Origin: Barnesiella merdipullorum
GTDB lineage: Bacteria; Bacteroidota; Bacteroidia; Bacteroidales; Barnesiellaceae
Direction of reading: 5' to 3'
Length of the DNA: 64,000 nt
Assembly (NCBI GenBank): GCA_019116365.1
Contig: DXBT01000007.1
Span: forward strand, 83,479 to 147,478
Below the pieces are notes generated by a model. That model was not told the origin of the DNA. It made no database searches and saw only the letters and a program-made list of their open reading frames with translations. A program made the position numbers and the translations under genes. Positions 19,209-28,412 of this stretch are shown piece after piece; position 1 is the first letter of the stretch, and each line of letters starts with the position of its first letter.

Positions 19209-20273
19209 ATGGTAAAAGTAGGTGATAGAGTGCGCTACCTCAATGCCGTAGGAGGCGGGGTAGTGGTGAAAATCGAGAAAGATATAGCTTATATCGATGA
19301 AGATGGTTTCGAGACTCCGGTACTGGCCCGGGAGTGTGTGGTGGTAGAGCCGGCCGAACCGACCCGCAAGAGTGCCCCGATGCCTGCCTCGAAGGTGGTG
19401 GATGTGCCGCCGGTCGAGAAGACGGTGACTCCCAAGGTGGCCGATGAGGCCGATGACTTTGCGGCCGAGGAGCGTCCCGAGGGGGAGAAACTGAACATTA
19501 CCCTGGCCTATCTGCCCGACGAGAGCAAGCATCTGAACACGACCCGTTTCTCGTGCTACCTGGTGAACGACAGCAACTACTACCTCTATTTCTCTTATCT
19601 GAGCCGCGACGACGAGGGGTGGCGCACGCGCTATGCCGGGGTGGTAGAGCCCAACATACAGCTGCTGCTCGAGGAGTTCGGGCAAGAGGATGTCAACGCA
19701 CTCGAGCGCATCTGCATCCAGTATATCGCCTTCAAGAAAGACAAGCATTTTGCCTTGAAGAGCCCTGTGGCCGTGGAGTACCGGCTCGACACGACCAAGT
19801 TTTACAAGTTGCATACCTTCCGCGAGAGTCTCTACTTCGACGAGCCGTCGTGGTGTCTCGATATCGTGAAGAACGATGTGCCGGTGCGCCCCATGGTGTT
19901 TGACGCCTCGGACCTTGAACGGGCCATGAAGATGAAAAAGAGTGCCGATAATCCTGTGCGCAAGCCGGTGACCCGTCGTGCCGAGAAGCCCGGTATCATC
20001 GAGATCGACCTACACGCCTCGGCTCTGCTCGACACGACTGCGGGGCTCTCCAACTCGGATATTCTCAACTATCAGCTCGACAAGGTGCGCGAGACGCTCG
20101 ACCAGTATCGCCATGCCAAGGGGCGCAAGATTGTCTTTATTCACGGCAAGGGCGAGGGTGTGTTGCGTAATGCGCTGCTCAAGGAGGTGCGCGACAAGTA
20201 CAAGAACTGTACCTGCCAGGATGCCTCGTTCCGCGAATATGGATTCGGGGCCACGATGGTGACTGTGCATTGA
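19209..20273 (+). CDS. DUF2027 and Smr domain protein
   Basis: 354 residues. The N-terminal 45 residues resemble the small beta-barrel (KOW/SH3-like) found before DUF2027 (VKVGDRVRYLNAVGGGVVVKIEKDIAYIDEDG), followed by a charged linker, the DUF2027 region (about 95-240), and a C-terminal Smr domain with IDLHASALLD and the IHGKGEGVLRNAL motif (about 310-322). Smr domains are nicking endonucleases or RNA-binding modules in MutS2-type proteins. No MutS ATPase portion is present. The role in Bacteroidota is unknown. Divergent from queA; a strong terminator follows. Confidence 0.85.
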   Translation: MVKVGDRVRYLNAVGGGVVVKIEKDIAYIDEDGFETPVLARECVVVEPAEPTRKSAPMPASKVVDVPPVEKTVTPKVADEADDFAAEERPEGEKLNITLAYLPDESKHLNTTRFSCYLVNDSNYYLYFSYLSRDDEGWRTRYAGVVEPNIQLLLEEFGQEDVNALERICIQYIAFKKDKHFALKSPVAVEYRLDTTKFYKLHTFRESLYFDEPSWCLDIVKNDVPVRPMVFDASDLERAMKMKKSADNPVRKPVTRRAEKPGIIEIDLHASALLDTTAGLSNSDILNYQLDKVRETLDQYRHAKGRKIVFIHGKGEGVLRNALLKEVRDKYKNCTCQDASFREYGFGATMVTVH

Positions 20274-20313
20274 GTTGACCTTATCCCCCGGAGGCTATCG
20301 GGGAAATGATACT

Positions 20314-20364
20314 AAAAAAAGCGAAGCTGTACCGTGACGTGTTGTCGGGTACAGCTTCGTTTTT
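20314..20364. terminator. Strong bidirectional terminator
   Basis: CGAAGCTGTACC (20322-20333) pairs perfectly with GGTACAGCTTCG (20348-20359). An A run precedes it and TTTTT follows, so it can act for both convergent genes. Confidence 0.85.
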
Positions 20365-20392
20365 GTGTATAAGAAAAAGTCAGTCGAGTCGA

Positions 20393-23188
20393 TTAAAACC
20401 GGTGTCTGCCGGGAGGCGGGCCCGGATGTCCGTAACCCCGGGGACCGCCAGGCCCCATGTCGGGCCGCTTGTCGCCAAAGGTGTTGAAGCGGTAGGTGAA
20501 GGTGAGCAGTCCGTAGGTGTTGAGGGTGTTGTACTCCACATCCTGAATGTAGTTACCCGTGACCGTACGGCGTATGCTGTTGCGTTGCCCCAGGATATCA
20601 TATATCTTGAGGGCGATGGTGGCGTTCTTGCCTTTGAGGAACTGGTAGGAAGCCTGGGCATTCCATAGCCAGCTCTCGGTGTTGTAGCCGGCTGAGTAGC
20701 CCGACGACCCGCTGTATGTGAGGTCGGTGCCCAAGGTGATGGACCAGGGCAGGTATCCGTTCAGGTTGATGGTGCCTCCGTAGTTGTGGGTGCTTTGGTC
20801 TCTCTGGTTCTGCATGCTGTTGGTAGCCAAGGCATAGCGATAGTTGCCCCGCAGTTCGGCGTCGAAGTAGTCGGACCGGAAGGCGATACCCAGATTTTCG
20901 GCAGCATTGAACGAACCGGCATCGTTGCGCATGCCGTTGTTGTAGCCCACGTTGTTGTTGTAGCTGAGACGGCTGAAACTGTTCAGTTGCCAGTGTTTGT
21001 TGCGGAAGGGGGTGGTGAACATGAGCATACCCGAGGCGTTCCACACGCCATTGGCATTGCGGTAGGTGGTGGTCTGTCCGCCGGTCGTGGCATCGTAGGT
21101 GGTCTCGGAGATGATACTGTTGGTGGTGAACCCGCCGAACAGCATGGCCATGATGGCCCGCTGTGTCTTCTCGTCGTAGTCGTTGAAGCGCACGCGCAGC
21201 GTGTTTTTGAACGAGGGCTTCAAGGTGGGGTTACCGATAACGACGCGCAGGGGGTCGGACACGTCGGCTACGGGTTGCAACTGGGTCATGGTGGGCTGCG
21301 ACGACGATCCGCGGTAGTCGATGCGCAGCGAAGTCTGCTTGCCCAGCTTGTAGCGGTAGCGCAGATAGGGCGCCACATTGAATACGGTGCGCTTGGGAAT
21401 GTTGCGGTCGCTGTTGATGCGGTCGATCGATTGCGAAGATGAGGGCTCGACGGCCAGACCTACATCGTAGGTATAGGTGGGTTTTACCTGCTTGAATCCT
21501 ACCTGGGCCCGATGCCTGAAGTAGTTGTTGCGGAAGCTGTTGCTCAGGTCGTCGTTGCGCACGGTGTCGAAGGGCAGGGCCGTGAGCGGGTCGGTAAATA
21601 TGTCGTAGGTGTATTTGTCGGCGTTGTTGAAGTTGGCGTTGAACCGGTAGGAGAAGGTGAGGAATCGACCTTTCTTCACGTCGCCCAGCGGTTCGGTCCA
21701 GGTGAGTCGGGCCCCATAGCTGTTGCTCCAGGTGTGGTCGTCGTCCATCTGGTCGAGAGTACTGTCGGTAGCCAGTTGGTAGTATTTGTAGAGTGCCTTG
21801 GTCCAGCCGTCTTCTTTCGTGTCGCTGAATTTGTATTCGGCCTGGATACTGAACGAGCGCCCCGGACGCGAACGGAATTTGTGGTTGTAGATGAGTTCGC
21901 CCGAGATATCGTAGCCTGTACCCTTGTTGAAGTTGTTGCTTTCGCTGAAGTTGACTCTGCTGCGGGCCAAATCGCCGGCGGTGGTGAGTGCCGAGTCGTA
22001 GCTGTCGGAGCGGGAGAGAGCCACGGCAAATCGGGGCCGGAACTCGAGGGTGTTGAGCGAGTCGATTTCCCAGTGAATCCTGAAGTTACCGCGTATGTTC
22101 TGCCCGTGGTCGTTCATCTTGTTGTGGCCGCTGTAATAGGAGGTGCTGTCAGCAAAGAGGTTTTGCCGCTCGGTGCGTTGCAGCACGTTGCGGTTGCTGT
22201 TGTTGTAGCTCACGTCGCCGCCTACGCGGAACTCTTCGCCTTTACCCACGTTGAAGTTTACACCCACGTTGTGGCTGGTGTTGATGCCGTTCATGCCGCC
22301 GAACCGACGGAAACGGCTGCCACCCAGGTCGGTGAATCCCATGTTGTTGGTGTTGTTCGACCCGGCGAGAATGGTCACCTGGTTGTCGCCAAAGAAGCGG
22401 TTGACCATGGCGCCGGCTTCGTAGCGGCCGTCGAGGCCGTATCCGCCTGCAACGTTGCCGAACCAACCGTGTTTCATCCCCTTCTTGATGGTGAGGTTGA
22501 TCACGGTCTCTTCTTCGCCGTCATCGACTCCGGTGAGGCGGGCCAGGTCGGACTTGCGATCGACTACCTGCAGCTTTTCGACAATATCGACCGGCAGGTT
22601 CTTGGTGGCTATCTTGGGGTCGTCGGAGAAGAACTCTTTTCCATCGACCAGAATCTTGGTAATCTCTTTGCCGGCGTGGGTTATTTTGCCTTCGCTATCG
22701 ACTTCGACACCCGGCAATTTCTTCAGCAGGTCTTCTACAACCGAGTTGGGTTGGGTTTTGTAAGAGTCGGCATTGAACTCGACAGTATCTTCCTTGACCA
22801 CTACCTCGGGGGCTTTCCCCACGACGACGGCCTCTTGCAGCAGGATGTCGTTACTCTCGAGCAGAATTGAGCCCAGGTTGCGCCGCGACTGTCCGGCGGT
22901 GAGTCGCACGGGTTCGTAGGTGGTCTTGTAGCCCAGGAACGAGAAGGCGGCCAGGTAGTTGCCGGCTTTCTTGACTGTGAGGGCAAAGGTGCCGTCGTTC
23001 TTGCTCGATACGCCGGTGACAAAGGAGCTGTCGCGGGCCGAGAGGAGGCGTATGCTTACCTGCGGGAGGGGCAACTCGTCGGTCTTGTCTTTTACCGTAC
23101 CCGAAATCGTAAACTGGGCCCAGGCGCTTTGGGCTGCCATCAAGGAAAAAATACACGCAAACAGGATGAAAATACCTTTCTTACACAT
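20393..23188 (-). CDS. TonB-dependent-receptor-like outer membrane beta-barrel protein
   Basis: 931 residues. Signal peptide ending ...SAWAQ, a carboxypeptidase-regulatory-like domain (FTISGTVKDKTDELPLPQVS; about 25-110), a plug-like region (about 120-240; EDLLKKLPGVEVDSEGKI, ITKILVDGKEFF) and a large barrel. It belongs to the OMP_b-brl_3 group rather than the SusC group; no SusD partner is adjacent. The tail is rich in Gly/Pro (GPGGPRGYGHPGPPPG). Substrate unknown. Monocistronic. A 9-bp inverted repeat lies about 50 bases upstream. Confidence 0.88.
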   Translation of the reverse strand: MCKKGIFILFACIFSLMAAQSAWAQFTISGTVKDKTDELPLPQVSIRLLSARDSSFVTGVSSKNDGTFALTVKKAGNYLAAFSFLGYKTTYEPVRLTAGQSRRNLGSILLESNDILLQEAVVVGKAPEVVVKEDTVEFNADSYKTQPNSVVEDLLKKLPGVEVDSEGKITHAGKEITKILVDGKEFFSDDPKIATKNLPVDIVEKLQVVDRKSDLARLTGVDDGEEETVINLTIKKGMKHGWFGNVAGGYGLDGRYEAGAMVNRFFGDNQVTILAGSNNTNNMGFTDLGGSRFRRFGGMNGINTSHNVGVNFNVGKGEEFRVGGDVSYNNSNRNVLQRTERQNLFADSTSYYSGHNKMNDHGQNIRGNFRIHWEIDSLNTLEFRPRFAVALSRSDSYDSALTTAGDLARSRVNFSESNNFNKGTGYDISGELIYNHKFRSRPGRSFSIQAEYKFSDTKEDGWTKALYKYYQLATDSTLDQMDDDHTWSNSYGARLTWTEPLGDVKKGRFLTFSYRFNANFNNADKYTYDIFTDPLTALPFDTVRNDDLSNSFRNNYFRHRAQVGFKQVKPTYTYDVGLAVEPSSSQSIDRINSDRNIPKRTVFNVAPYLRYRYKLGKQTSLRIDYRGSSSQPTMTQLQPVADVSDPLRVVIGNPTLKPSFKNTLRVRFNDYDEKTQRAIMAMLFGGFTTNSIISETTYDATTGGQTTTYRNANGVWNASGMLMFTTPFRNKHWQLNSFSRLSYNNNVGYNNGMRNDAGSFNAAENLGIAFRSDYFDAELRGNYRYALATNSMQNQRDQSTHNYGGTINLNGYLPWSITLGTDLTYSGSSGYSAGYNTESWLWNAQASYQFLKGKNATIALKIYDILGQRNSIRRTVTGNYIQDVEYNTLNTYGLLTFTYRFNTFGDKRPDMGPGGPRGYGHPGPPPGRHRF

Positions 23189-23235
23189 CTTAAAAAAATC
23201 AATCTATTGATCAGTTAGATTTCAATGTTTATATG

Positions 23236-23256
23236 ACCTTGACATCTTGTCAAGGT
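23236..23256. promoter_or_regulatory. Perfect 9-bp inverted repeat upstream of the barrel receptor
   Basis: ACCTTGACA, a 3-base centre (TCT), then TGTCAAGGT. It lies 48 bases upstream of the receptor start, within a 325-base gene-free stretch (23189-23513) that otherwise shows nothing recognisable. Either an operator or a hairpin in the 5' leader; no TAnnTTTG could be placed with confidence on that strand. Confidence 0.4.
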
Positions 23257-23513
23257 TTAAATGCTCCCGCTATCTTTTTGCATTTTTTAGAGACTGTTTG
23301 TTCTTTCCTGTCAATTTTTCTAAAATCGATAGGACCGAACCGCAGGTTGCCCGTGGGTTTCCTGCCGCAGTTCTATCGGGGGACGAGAGCTTGTTCCCCC
23401 ACTATCCAGCACTTGGCTGCGGTGCAGCCGGTTTTATTTTCGGTCGGCAGTCGAGGCTGCCAGATTGAATTCATCCATGGTAAAGCGGTGGATGAGGTTT
23501 CGCAGGTGGCAAT

Positions 23514-24890
23514 CTATTTCAAGGAGAGGTACCGTTCGATATAGTCGGCTCCCCGGCGGGCAATGTGGGTGGTTGCCACGAAGTACCAGCACATGGGGAC
23601 AAAACAGAAGAAGAACCGTTTGGCCGAGTAGGCGAGAACGTTGTGTATTGAATCCCACACATAGTCCACGTGATAGATGACTAATCCGTAGAAGAGTACG
23701 CTCAGTACAATCATGCCCAGCAGGGGCAGATTGTCGTATTTCTTGATCATGAACCAGGCGTTGGCTACGAACAGAAGGGCAAAGGCGGGGAAGGTCCAGC
23801 CGTAATAGACGGGGTTGCTGAAGAGGGCCCAGAACCCGCCGGCTATTTCGGATGCCTTTTCTCCGTCCCAGAAGAGATGGGTGATGGCCATCCCTTCGGT
23901 ATAGAGTGCGCCTACTTTCATATAGATAAACCAGATTACGGCCGGGAGCAGAGCCAGGCCGGTGAAGTACCATCCCTTGCGGTAGCTCTTGCGGCGTATG
24001 CAGTCGATGAGCAAGACGATACAGGCGGCACCGATGAAGACGATGCCCTCGTTGCGGCACCACATATTGGCACCCAGCAGCAGGGCTCCGGCATAGAGCT
24101 CGTGGTCGTGGCGGCTACGCAGCCAGCTGGCCGTATAGGCGATGCCCAGTGAGGCAAAGGCGGCTTGCATGGCGTTGGTGGCCGAGAGCGACGAGAAGGC
24201 TATCATTTCGGGCGCCATCATCATGAGCAGTGTGGTGAGGGCGGCGATGGTCTTGCCCGTGTTGCGTCGCAGGATGCCGTAGAAGGCGATAACGAAGAAG
24301 AGGTACATGAGGGCCGGTATTGCTTTGGAGGTTTCGGCTCCCAGCAGATAGACATAGGCATAGCTCAACTGTACGAAGGGGGCGTAGGCAATGCTGCCTC
24401 CGGCCCGGTGTATCGAGGGGTTATAGTCGGCATCGAAGAGGCTCATGCGCAGGTAGGTATGGTCGTGGGCGGCTACGAATCCCAGGGTGTCGAAGGCGGC
24501 GAGGCTGTCGCGGTCGCTGGGCGGGAAGAAGATACACTTCGAGTAGTTCATGTATTCGCAATAGGCGATGATGAGCAGAAGGAGTATCCACACCAGATTG
24601 GCCTGTTTCAAGTCGTTGAGCATGGCGGGGGTGAAGCGCAGACTGTCGATGCCGCGGTAGCGCCACACGAGAAACATGAGCAGGGCGAAGACGATGGCCT
24701 GGGCCAGCAATACCGAGGTGGCCGTGAGGGGGATATGCACCAGGTCGAGCAGGGCCATCACGATGGTTTGCAGGGTCATTCCCAGGGGGAACGAGAGACC
24801 TATGCGTTCGGTCCACGAAAACCGCGGGCTGACGAGGGCCGTCAGCAGGATGCCCAGGAGGCAGGTGAGTATGATTCCGACAATGAGCAT
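23514..24890 (-). CDS. Polytopic membrane protein, possible GT-C glycosyltransferase
   Basis: 458 residues with about 11-12 predicted TM helices. A large extracytoplasmic loop after the first helices holds the acidic motif SDRDSLAAFDTLGF, and a later loop contains RNEGIVF; this layout resembles GT-C (polyprenyl-phosphate-sugar-dependent) transferases but no family motif is decisive. It is the last gene of a three-gene operon with a DPM1-like GT2, the enzyme type that makes polyprenyl-phosphate sugars. Inference: it may use that donor to glycosylate an envelope component. Confidence 0.6.
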   Translation of the reverse strand: MLIVGIILTCLLGILLTALVSPRFSWTERIGLSFPLGMTLQTIVMALLDLVHIPLTATSVLLAQAIVFALLMFLVWRYRGIDSLRFTPAMLNDLKQANLVWILLLLIIAYCEYMNYSKCIFFPPSDRDSLAAFDTLGFVAAHDHTYLRMSLFDADYNPSIHRAGGSIAYAPFVQLSYAYVYLLGAETSKAIPALMYLFFVIAFYGILRRNTGKTIAALTTLLMMMAPEMIAFSSLSATNAMQAAFASLGIAYTASWLRSRHDHELYAGALLLGANMWCRNEGIVFIGAACIVLLIDCIRRKSYRKGWYFTGLALLPAVIWFIYMKVGALYTEGMAITHLFWDGEKASEIAGGFWALFSNPVYYGWTFPAFALLFVANAWFMIKKYDNLPLLGMIVLSVLFYGLVIYHVDYVWDSIHNVLAYSAKRFFFCFVPMCWYFVATTHIARRGADYIERYLSLK

Positions 24891-24896
24891 GGTGCG

Positions 24897-25490
24897 TTAC
24901 TGTTTGGGGTGAATGGGTAATATGGCGAAAGGAGCCTTTTGGGGTACCTCGTAGTTGAGGTATTCATATCCTACACCGTTGGCAATGGCCACGTGAGTGA
25001 TCTTTTGGCTCCATGGGGTTTTGCCCAGCTCGGAGGTGAGGATGACCCGGCGGGGATAGAGGAAGCGTGTGGCCCACAGCTTGTTGTAGGGCTCGCCCGA
25101 AAAGACGCGCTCTTGCCCCTCGGGGAAGAAGGCCTCTTTGGAGGGGAGCAGGATGACGGCATTGGGCGGGGTGCTCTCCTTGAGGTAGCGCAGATAGACG
25201 TAGGAGAGCCCCAGCTTCATCTCGAACCGCTGGTCGGTGGTGGTAGCGGCGTAGTGACGGGTGGCTTCCAGGTTGCCAGTGAGCATTTCGTAGGGCCATT
25301 TGTAGGTCCATTTGTATTCGGGCTGGGGGTAGAGCACGAGTTTGTTCAGCAAAAATGCGACAATGACCACGGCAAGCAAGTTTTTAATGACCCACGAGGC
25401 GGTGATTCCCGCGGTCCACGATTGGGGTGCGGGTGCCGATTTTCCTTTTCCGGCGGGTTTTTTTGCGGGTTGTGCAGTCTTGTTTTTCAT
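24897..25490 (-). CDS. Single-pass membrane protein of unknown function
   Basis: 197 residues: a Lys/Pro/Ala-rich cytoplasmic N-terminus (1-30), one TM segment (about 33-51; WVIKNLLAVVIVAFLLNKLVLY), and an extracytoplasmic domain with many Tyr and Trp. I do not recognise the family. It lies 1 base downstream of the GT2 gene and 6 bases upstream of the polytopic membrane protein, so the three are almost certainly co-transcribed and may form one membrane complex. Confidence 0.75.
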   Translation of the reverse strand: MKNKTAQPAKKPAGKGKSAPAPQSWTAGITASWVIKNLLAVVIVAFLLNKLVLYPQPEYKWTYKWPYEMLTGNLEATRHYAATTTDQRFEMKLGLSYVYLRYLKESTPPNAVILLPSKEAFFPEGQERVFSGEPYNKLWATRFLYPRRVILTSELGKTPWSQKITHVAIANGVGYEYLNYEVPQKAPFAILPIHPKQ

Positions 25491-25491
25491 T

Positions 25492-26217
25492 TTATGGTTT
25501 TTTCCAGAAACGGTATTTCAGAAGGGTGCCCATGGCTTTGAAGCCGTCTTTGAGGCGCAGTTTCTTGCCCTCTTCGATTGAGCGGGGGTAGTAGCGGATG
25601 GGGACTTCCTTGATTTTGCAGCCCAGCCGTGAGACTTTGGCGGTCACCTCGGGGCAGAATTCAAAGCCCTTGCAGTCGAGCGGTATCGACTTGAGCAGGT
25701 CGGCTTCGAACATTTTGTAACAGGTAGGTTCGTCGGTGATGTGTTGACCGTAGAGCAGGTTGGTCATGATCGATAGAACCTTGCCGCCCAATTGATAGCT
25801 CACATAGGTATGCGAGTTTTCCTCGGCCAGGAACCGCGAGCCGTAAACGACCCGAAACTGCCCCGAGCGCAGGTGCGGCAGCATCTTGGCAAAGTCGTTG
25901 GGGTCGAGTTCGAGGTCGGCATCCTGCATGACCACATAGTCGCCCTTGACGGCCTGGATGCCTGTGCGCACGGCCATTCCCTTGCCTTGGTTGCGGTCGT
26001 GCTTGAGGTAGGTGATGGGGGCTTGGGGGTGAGCGGCGATAAACTCTTCGACGATGGAGCCTGTCGAGTCGGTCGAACAGTCGTTCACGACAATCAGTTG
26101 CCGCTCCATACCTTCGCCCAGGTCGGCGTCGAGCACGCGTTGCAGCAGCTCCGCAATGGTTTTCTCTTCGTTATATGCGGGAATAATGATTGATAGAGTG
26201 TGACGAACTTGCTCCAT
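25492..26217 (-). CDS. Family 2 glycosyltransferase (DPM1-like)
   Basis: 241 residues. N-terminal GT2 fold with LSIIIPAYNEEKTI, the DCSTDST nucleotide-binding region, the DxD-type MQDADLELDP and GSRFLA. The length without C-terminal TM helices and the EVTAKVSRLGCKIKEVPIRYYPR segment resemble dolichyl/polyprenyl-phosphate mannosyl- or glucosyltransferases. First gene of the three-gene operon. Sugar and lipid specificity cannot be read. Confidence 0.88.
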   Translation of the reverse strand: MEQVRHTLSIIIPAYNEEKTIAELLQRVLDADLGEGMERQLIVVNDCSTDSTGSIVEEFIAAHPQAPITYLKHDRNQGKGMAVRTGIQAVKGDYVVMQDADLELDPNDFAKMLPHLRSGQFRVVYGSRFLAEENSHTYVSYQLGGKVLSIMTNLLYGQHITDEPTCYKMFEADLLKSIPLDCKGFEFCPEVTAKVSRLGCKIKEVPIRYYPRSIEEGKKLRLKDGFKAMGTLLKYRFWKKP

Positions 26218-26263
26218 AACTTGCTATCGGCTAAAAAGATAATGCCAGATTTTGCTTTTCGTG

Positions 26264-26294
26264 CAAAAGTATCACAATAATTTTGTCTGTGCAA
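26264..26294 (-). promoter_or_regulatory. Promoter of the glycosyltransferase operon
   Basis: On the minus strand TTG (26292-26294), a 20-base spacer and TACTTTTG (26264-26271); 46 bases upstream of the GT2 start. Confidence 0.6.
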
Positions 26295-26406
26295 GCATTT
26301 GTCTCGAAAGTATGGCTTTATTCGGCGAGATGCCGGCTTTGGGCCAGGATGAAACTGTTGGTGTGGCGTTTATGATATCACCCGGATAAAACTTTTTGGG
26401 GCGGGG

Positions 26407-26438
26407 TTTCGGTCGTGAATGTAAATATACTATCTTTG
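26407..26438 (+). promoter_or_regulatory. Promoter of the ABC exporter
   Basis: TTTC (26407-26410), a 20-base spacer and TATCTTTG (26431-26438); the gene starts 46 bases downstream. Confidence 0.6.
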
Positions 26439-26484
26439 CAGCTGTAAATTTCCCGGATTTTGCCCGGAGTATAACAGGCTATAT

Positions 26485-28311
26485 ATGAAAGATTTTTTTG
26501 CAATCCTGCGGCGCTTTGTGCCCCCGTACAAATATTACCTCATACTCAATATCTTTTTCAACATACTGGCGTCGATATTGACGCTCTTCTCCTTTGCACT
26601 CATCATCCCCATCCTCGAGATTCTGTTTAAGCTCAAGCAGGCTACCTATACCTTCATGGAGTGGGATTCGGCTTCGCTGAAGGATGTGGTGGTGAATAAC
26701 TTCTATTACTATATCACGACGATGATCAACGATAGGGGTGCCGGTTTTGCTCTGCTTATTCTGGGTGTATTCCTCATGGTGATGACCTTCTTCAAGACCA
26801 CGGCTACCTATTTGAGCTCGCACTTCATGATTCCGTTGCGGTCGGGTATCGTGCGCGATATACGCAACTATGTGTATGAAAAGGTGGTGAGCCTGCCTAT
26901 CGGCTTTTTTACCAGCGAGAAGAAGGGCGATGTGATGGCGCGCATGTCGGGCGATGTGGGAGAGATTGAGAATTCGATCATGGCTTCGCTCGATATGATG
27001 TTCAAGAACCCTATCATGATTCTTGTCTGCCTGGGTACGATGTTTGCCATCAGTTGGCAACTCACGGTCTTTGTGCTTATCCTGCTGCCTACGGCCGGCT
27101 ATATCATGGGTCAGGTGGGCAAGAAACTCAAGCGCCGTTCGCTCGAGGGCCAGAACCAGTGGGGCCAGTTGATGTCGATTATCGAGGAGACTTTGGGGGG
27201 CCTTCGCATCATCAAGGCCTTTAATGCCGAGGAGAAGATGATCAAGTGGTTTCGCACCGAGAACAATGTGTTTTACAAGATATCCAACCGCATTAACCGC
27301 CGGCAGGCGCTGGCTCACCCGATGAGCGAGTTTTTGGGTACCTGCACCATCTGCATTGTGCTGTGGTATGGCGGTTCGCTCATTCTCTCGGGTACGAGCA
27401 GCATCGATGCGGCATCGTTCATCTATTATCTGGTGATTTTTTACAGCATCATCAACCCGGCCAAAGATCTTTCGAAGGCGGCCTATTCGATACAAAAAGG
27501 GTTGGCCTCGATGGAGCGTGTCGATCTTATTCTCTCGGCTGTGAACCCGATACAGGATCCCGAGAAACCTGTCGAACTGACCGACATGAAAGAGGGTATC
27601 GAATACCGCGACGTGTCGTTCCGCTACAATACCGAGAATGTGGTGAAGCATGTGAACCTTACCATCAAGAAAGGGCAGACCGTAGCTCTGGTGGGGCAGT
27701 CGGGCTCGGGTAAATCGACGATGGCCGACCTTTTGCCTCGCTTCTATGATGTGAACGAGGGGGGTATCTATATCGACGGGGTGAATATCAAGAATTTCAG
27801 GGTGCATGATTTGCGTGGCCTCATGGGGAATGTGAATCAGGAGGCCATCCTGTTTAACGACTCGTTTTACAACAACATTACCTTCGGGGTCGAGGATGCT
27901 ACCATGGAGCAGGTAATCGAGGCGGCCAAGATTGCCAATGCCCATGAGTTTATCATGGCTACCGAGGATGGCTACAATACCTGTATCGGTGACCGCGGAA
28001 GCCGCTTGTCGGGCGGGCAACGCCAGCGTGTAAGTATTGCCCGGGCTATTTTGAAGAACCCGCCTATCTTGATTCTCGACGAGGCGACGTCGGCGCTCGA
28101 TACCGAGTCGGAGCGGCTCGTTCAGGAGGCGCTCGAGAACCTCATGCGCAACCGCACTACGCTCGTGATTGCCCACCGTCTATCGACTATCAAGGATGCC
28201 GACCTCATTTGCGTGATGCACGAGGGTGAGATTGTGGAGCGGGGTTGCCACGACGAGCTTATCAAACTCGACCGCTATTACAAACGTCTGGTTGATATGC
28301 AAAAGTTCTGA
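26485..28311 (+). CDS. MsbA-type ABC exporter (fused TM and ATPase domains)
   Basis: 608 residues, a half-transporter that should work as a homodimer. Type IV exporter TM domain (about 1-330), then the nucleotide-binding domain with Walker A GQSGSGKST, signature LSGGQRQR, Walker B ILILDEATSALD and the IAHRLSTI switch region. The family includes MsbA, the lipid A-core flippase, and many drug or lipid exporters; the substrate is not determinable. Monocistronic with its own promoter and a strong terminator. Confidence 0.92.
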   Translation: MKDFFAILRRFVPPYKYYLILNIFFNILASILTLFSFALIIPILEILFKLKQATYTFMEWDSASLKDVVVNNFYYYITTMINDRGAGFALLILGVFLMVMTFFKTTATYLSSHFMIPLRSGIVRDIRNYVYEKVVSLPIGFFTSEKKGDVMARMSGDVGEIENSIMASLDMMFKNPIMILVCLGTMFAISWQLTVFVLILLPTAGYIMGQVGKKLKRRSLEGQNQWGQLMSIIEETLGGLRIIKAFNAEEKMIKWFRTENNVFYKISNRINRRQALAHPMSEFLGTCTICIVLWYGGSLILSGTSSIDAASFIYYLVIFYSIINPAKDLSKAAYSIQKGLASMERVDLILSAVNPIQDPEKPVELTDMKEGIEYRDVSFRYNTENVVKHVNLTIKKGQTVALVGQSGSGKSTMADLLPRFYDVNEGGIYIDGVNIKNFRVHDLRGLMGNVNQEAILFNDSFYNNITFGVEDATMEQVIEAAKIANAHEFIMATEDGYNTCIGDRGSRLSGGQRQRVSIARAILKNPPILILDEATSALDTESERLVQEALENLMRNRTTLVIAHRLSTIKDADLICVMHEGEIVERGCHDELIKLDRYYKRLVDMQKF

Positions 28312-28338
28312 TACGTTTGACTGTGAGGATAATATAAA

Positions 28339-28376
28339 CGAGAAGCGCCACTCTTTCGGGTGGCGCTTCTCGTTTT
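28339..28376. terminator. Bidirectional terminator after the ABC exporter
   Basis: CGAGAAGCGCCAC (28339-28351) pairs perfectly with GTGGCGCTTCTCG (28360-28372), followed by TTTT. It separates the convergent exporter gene and xusC-like gene. Confidence 0.88.
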
Positions 28377-28412
28377 GTTTCGTATCGTGTGGGCTCCATG
28401 AGGGGGGATGGC

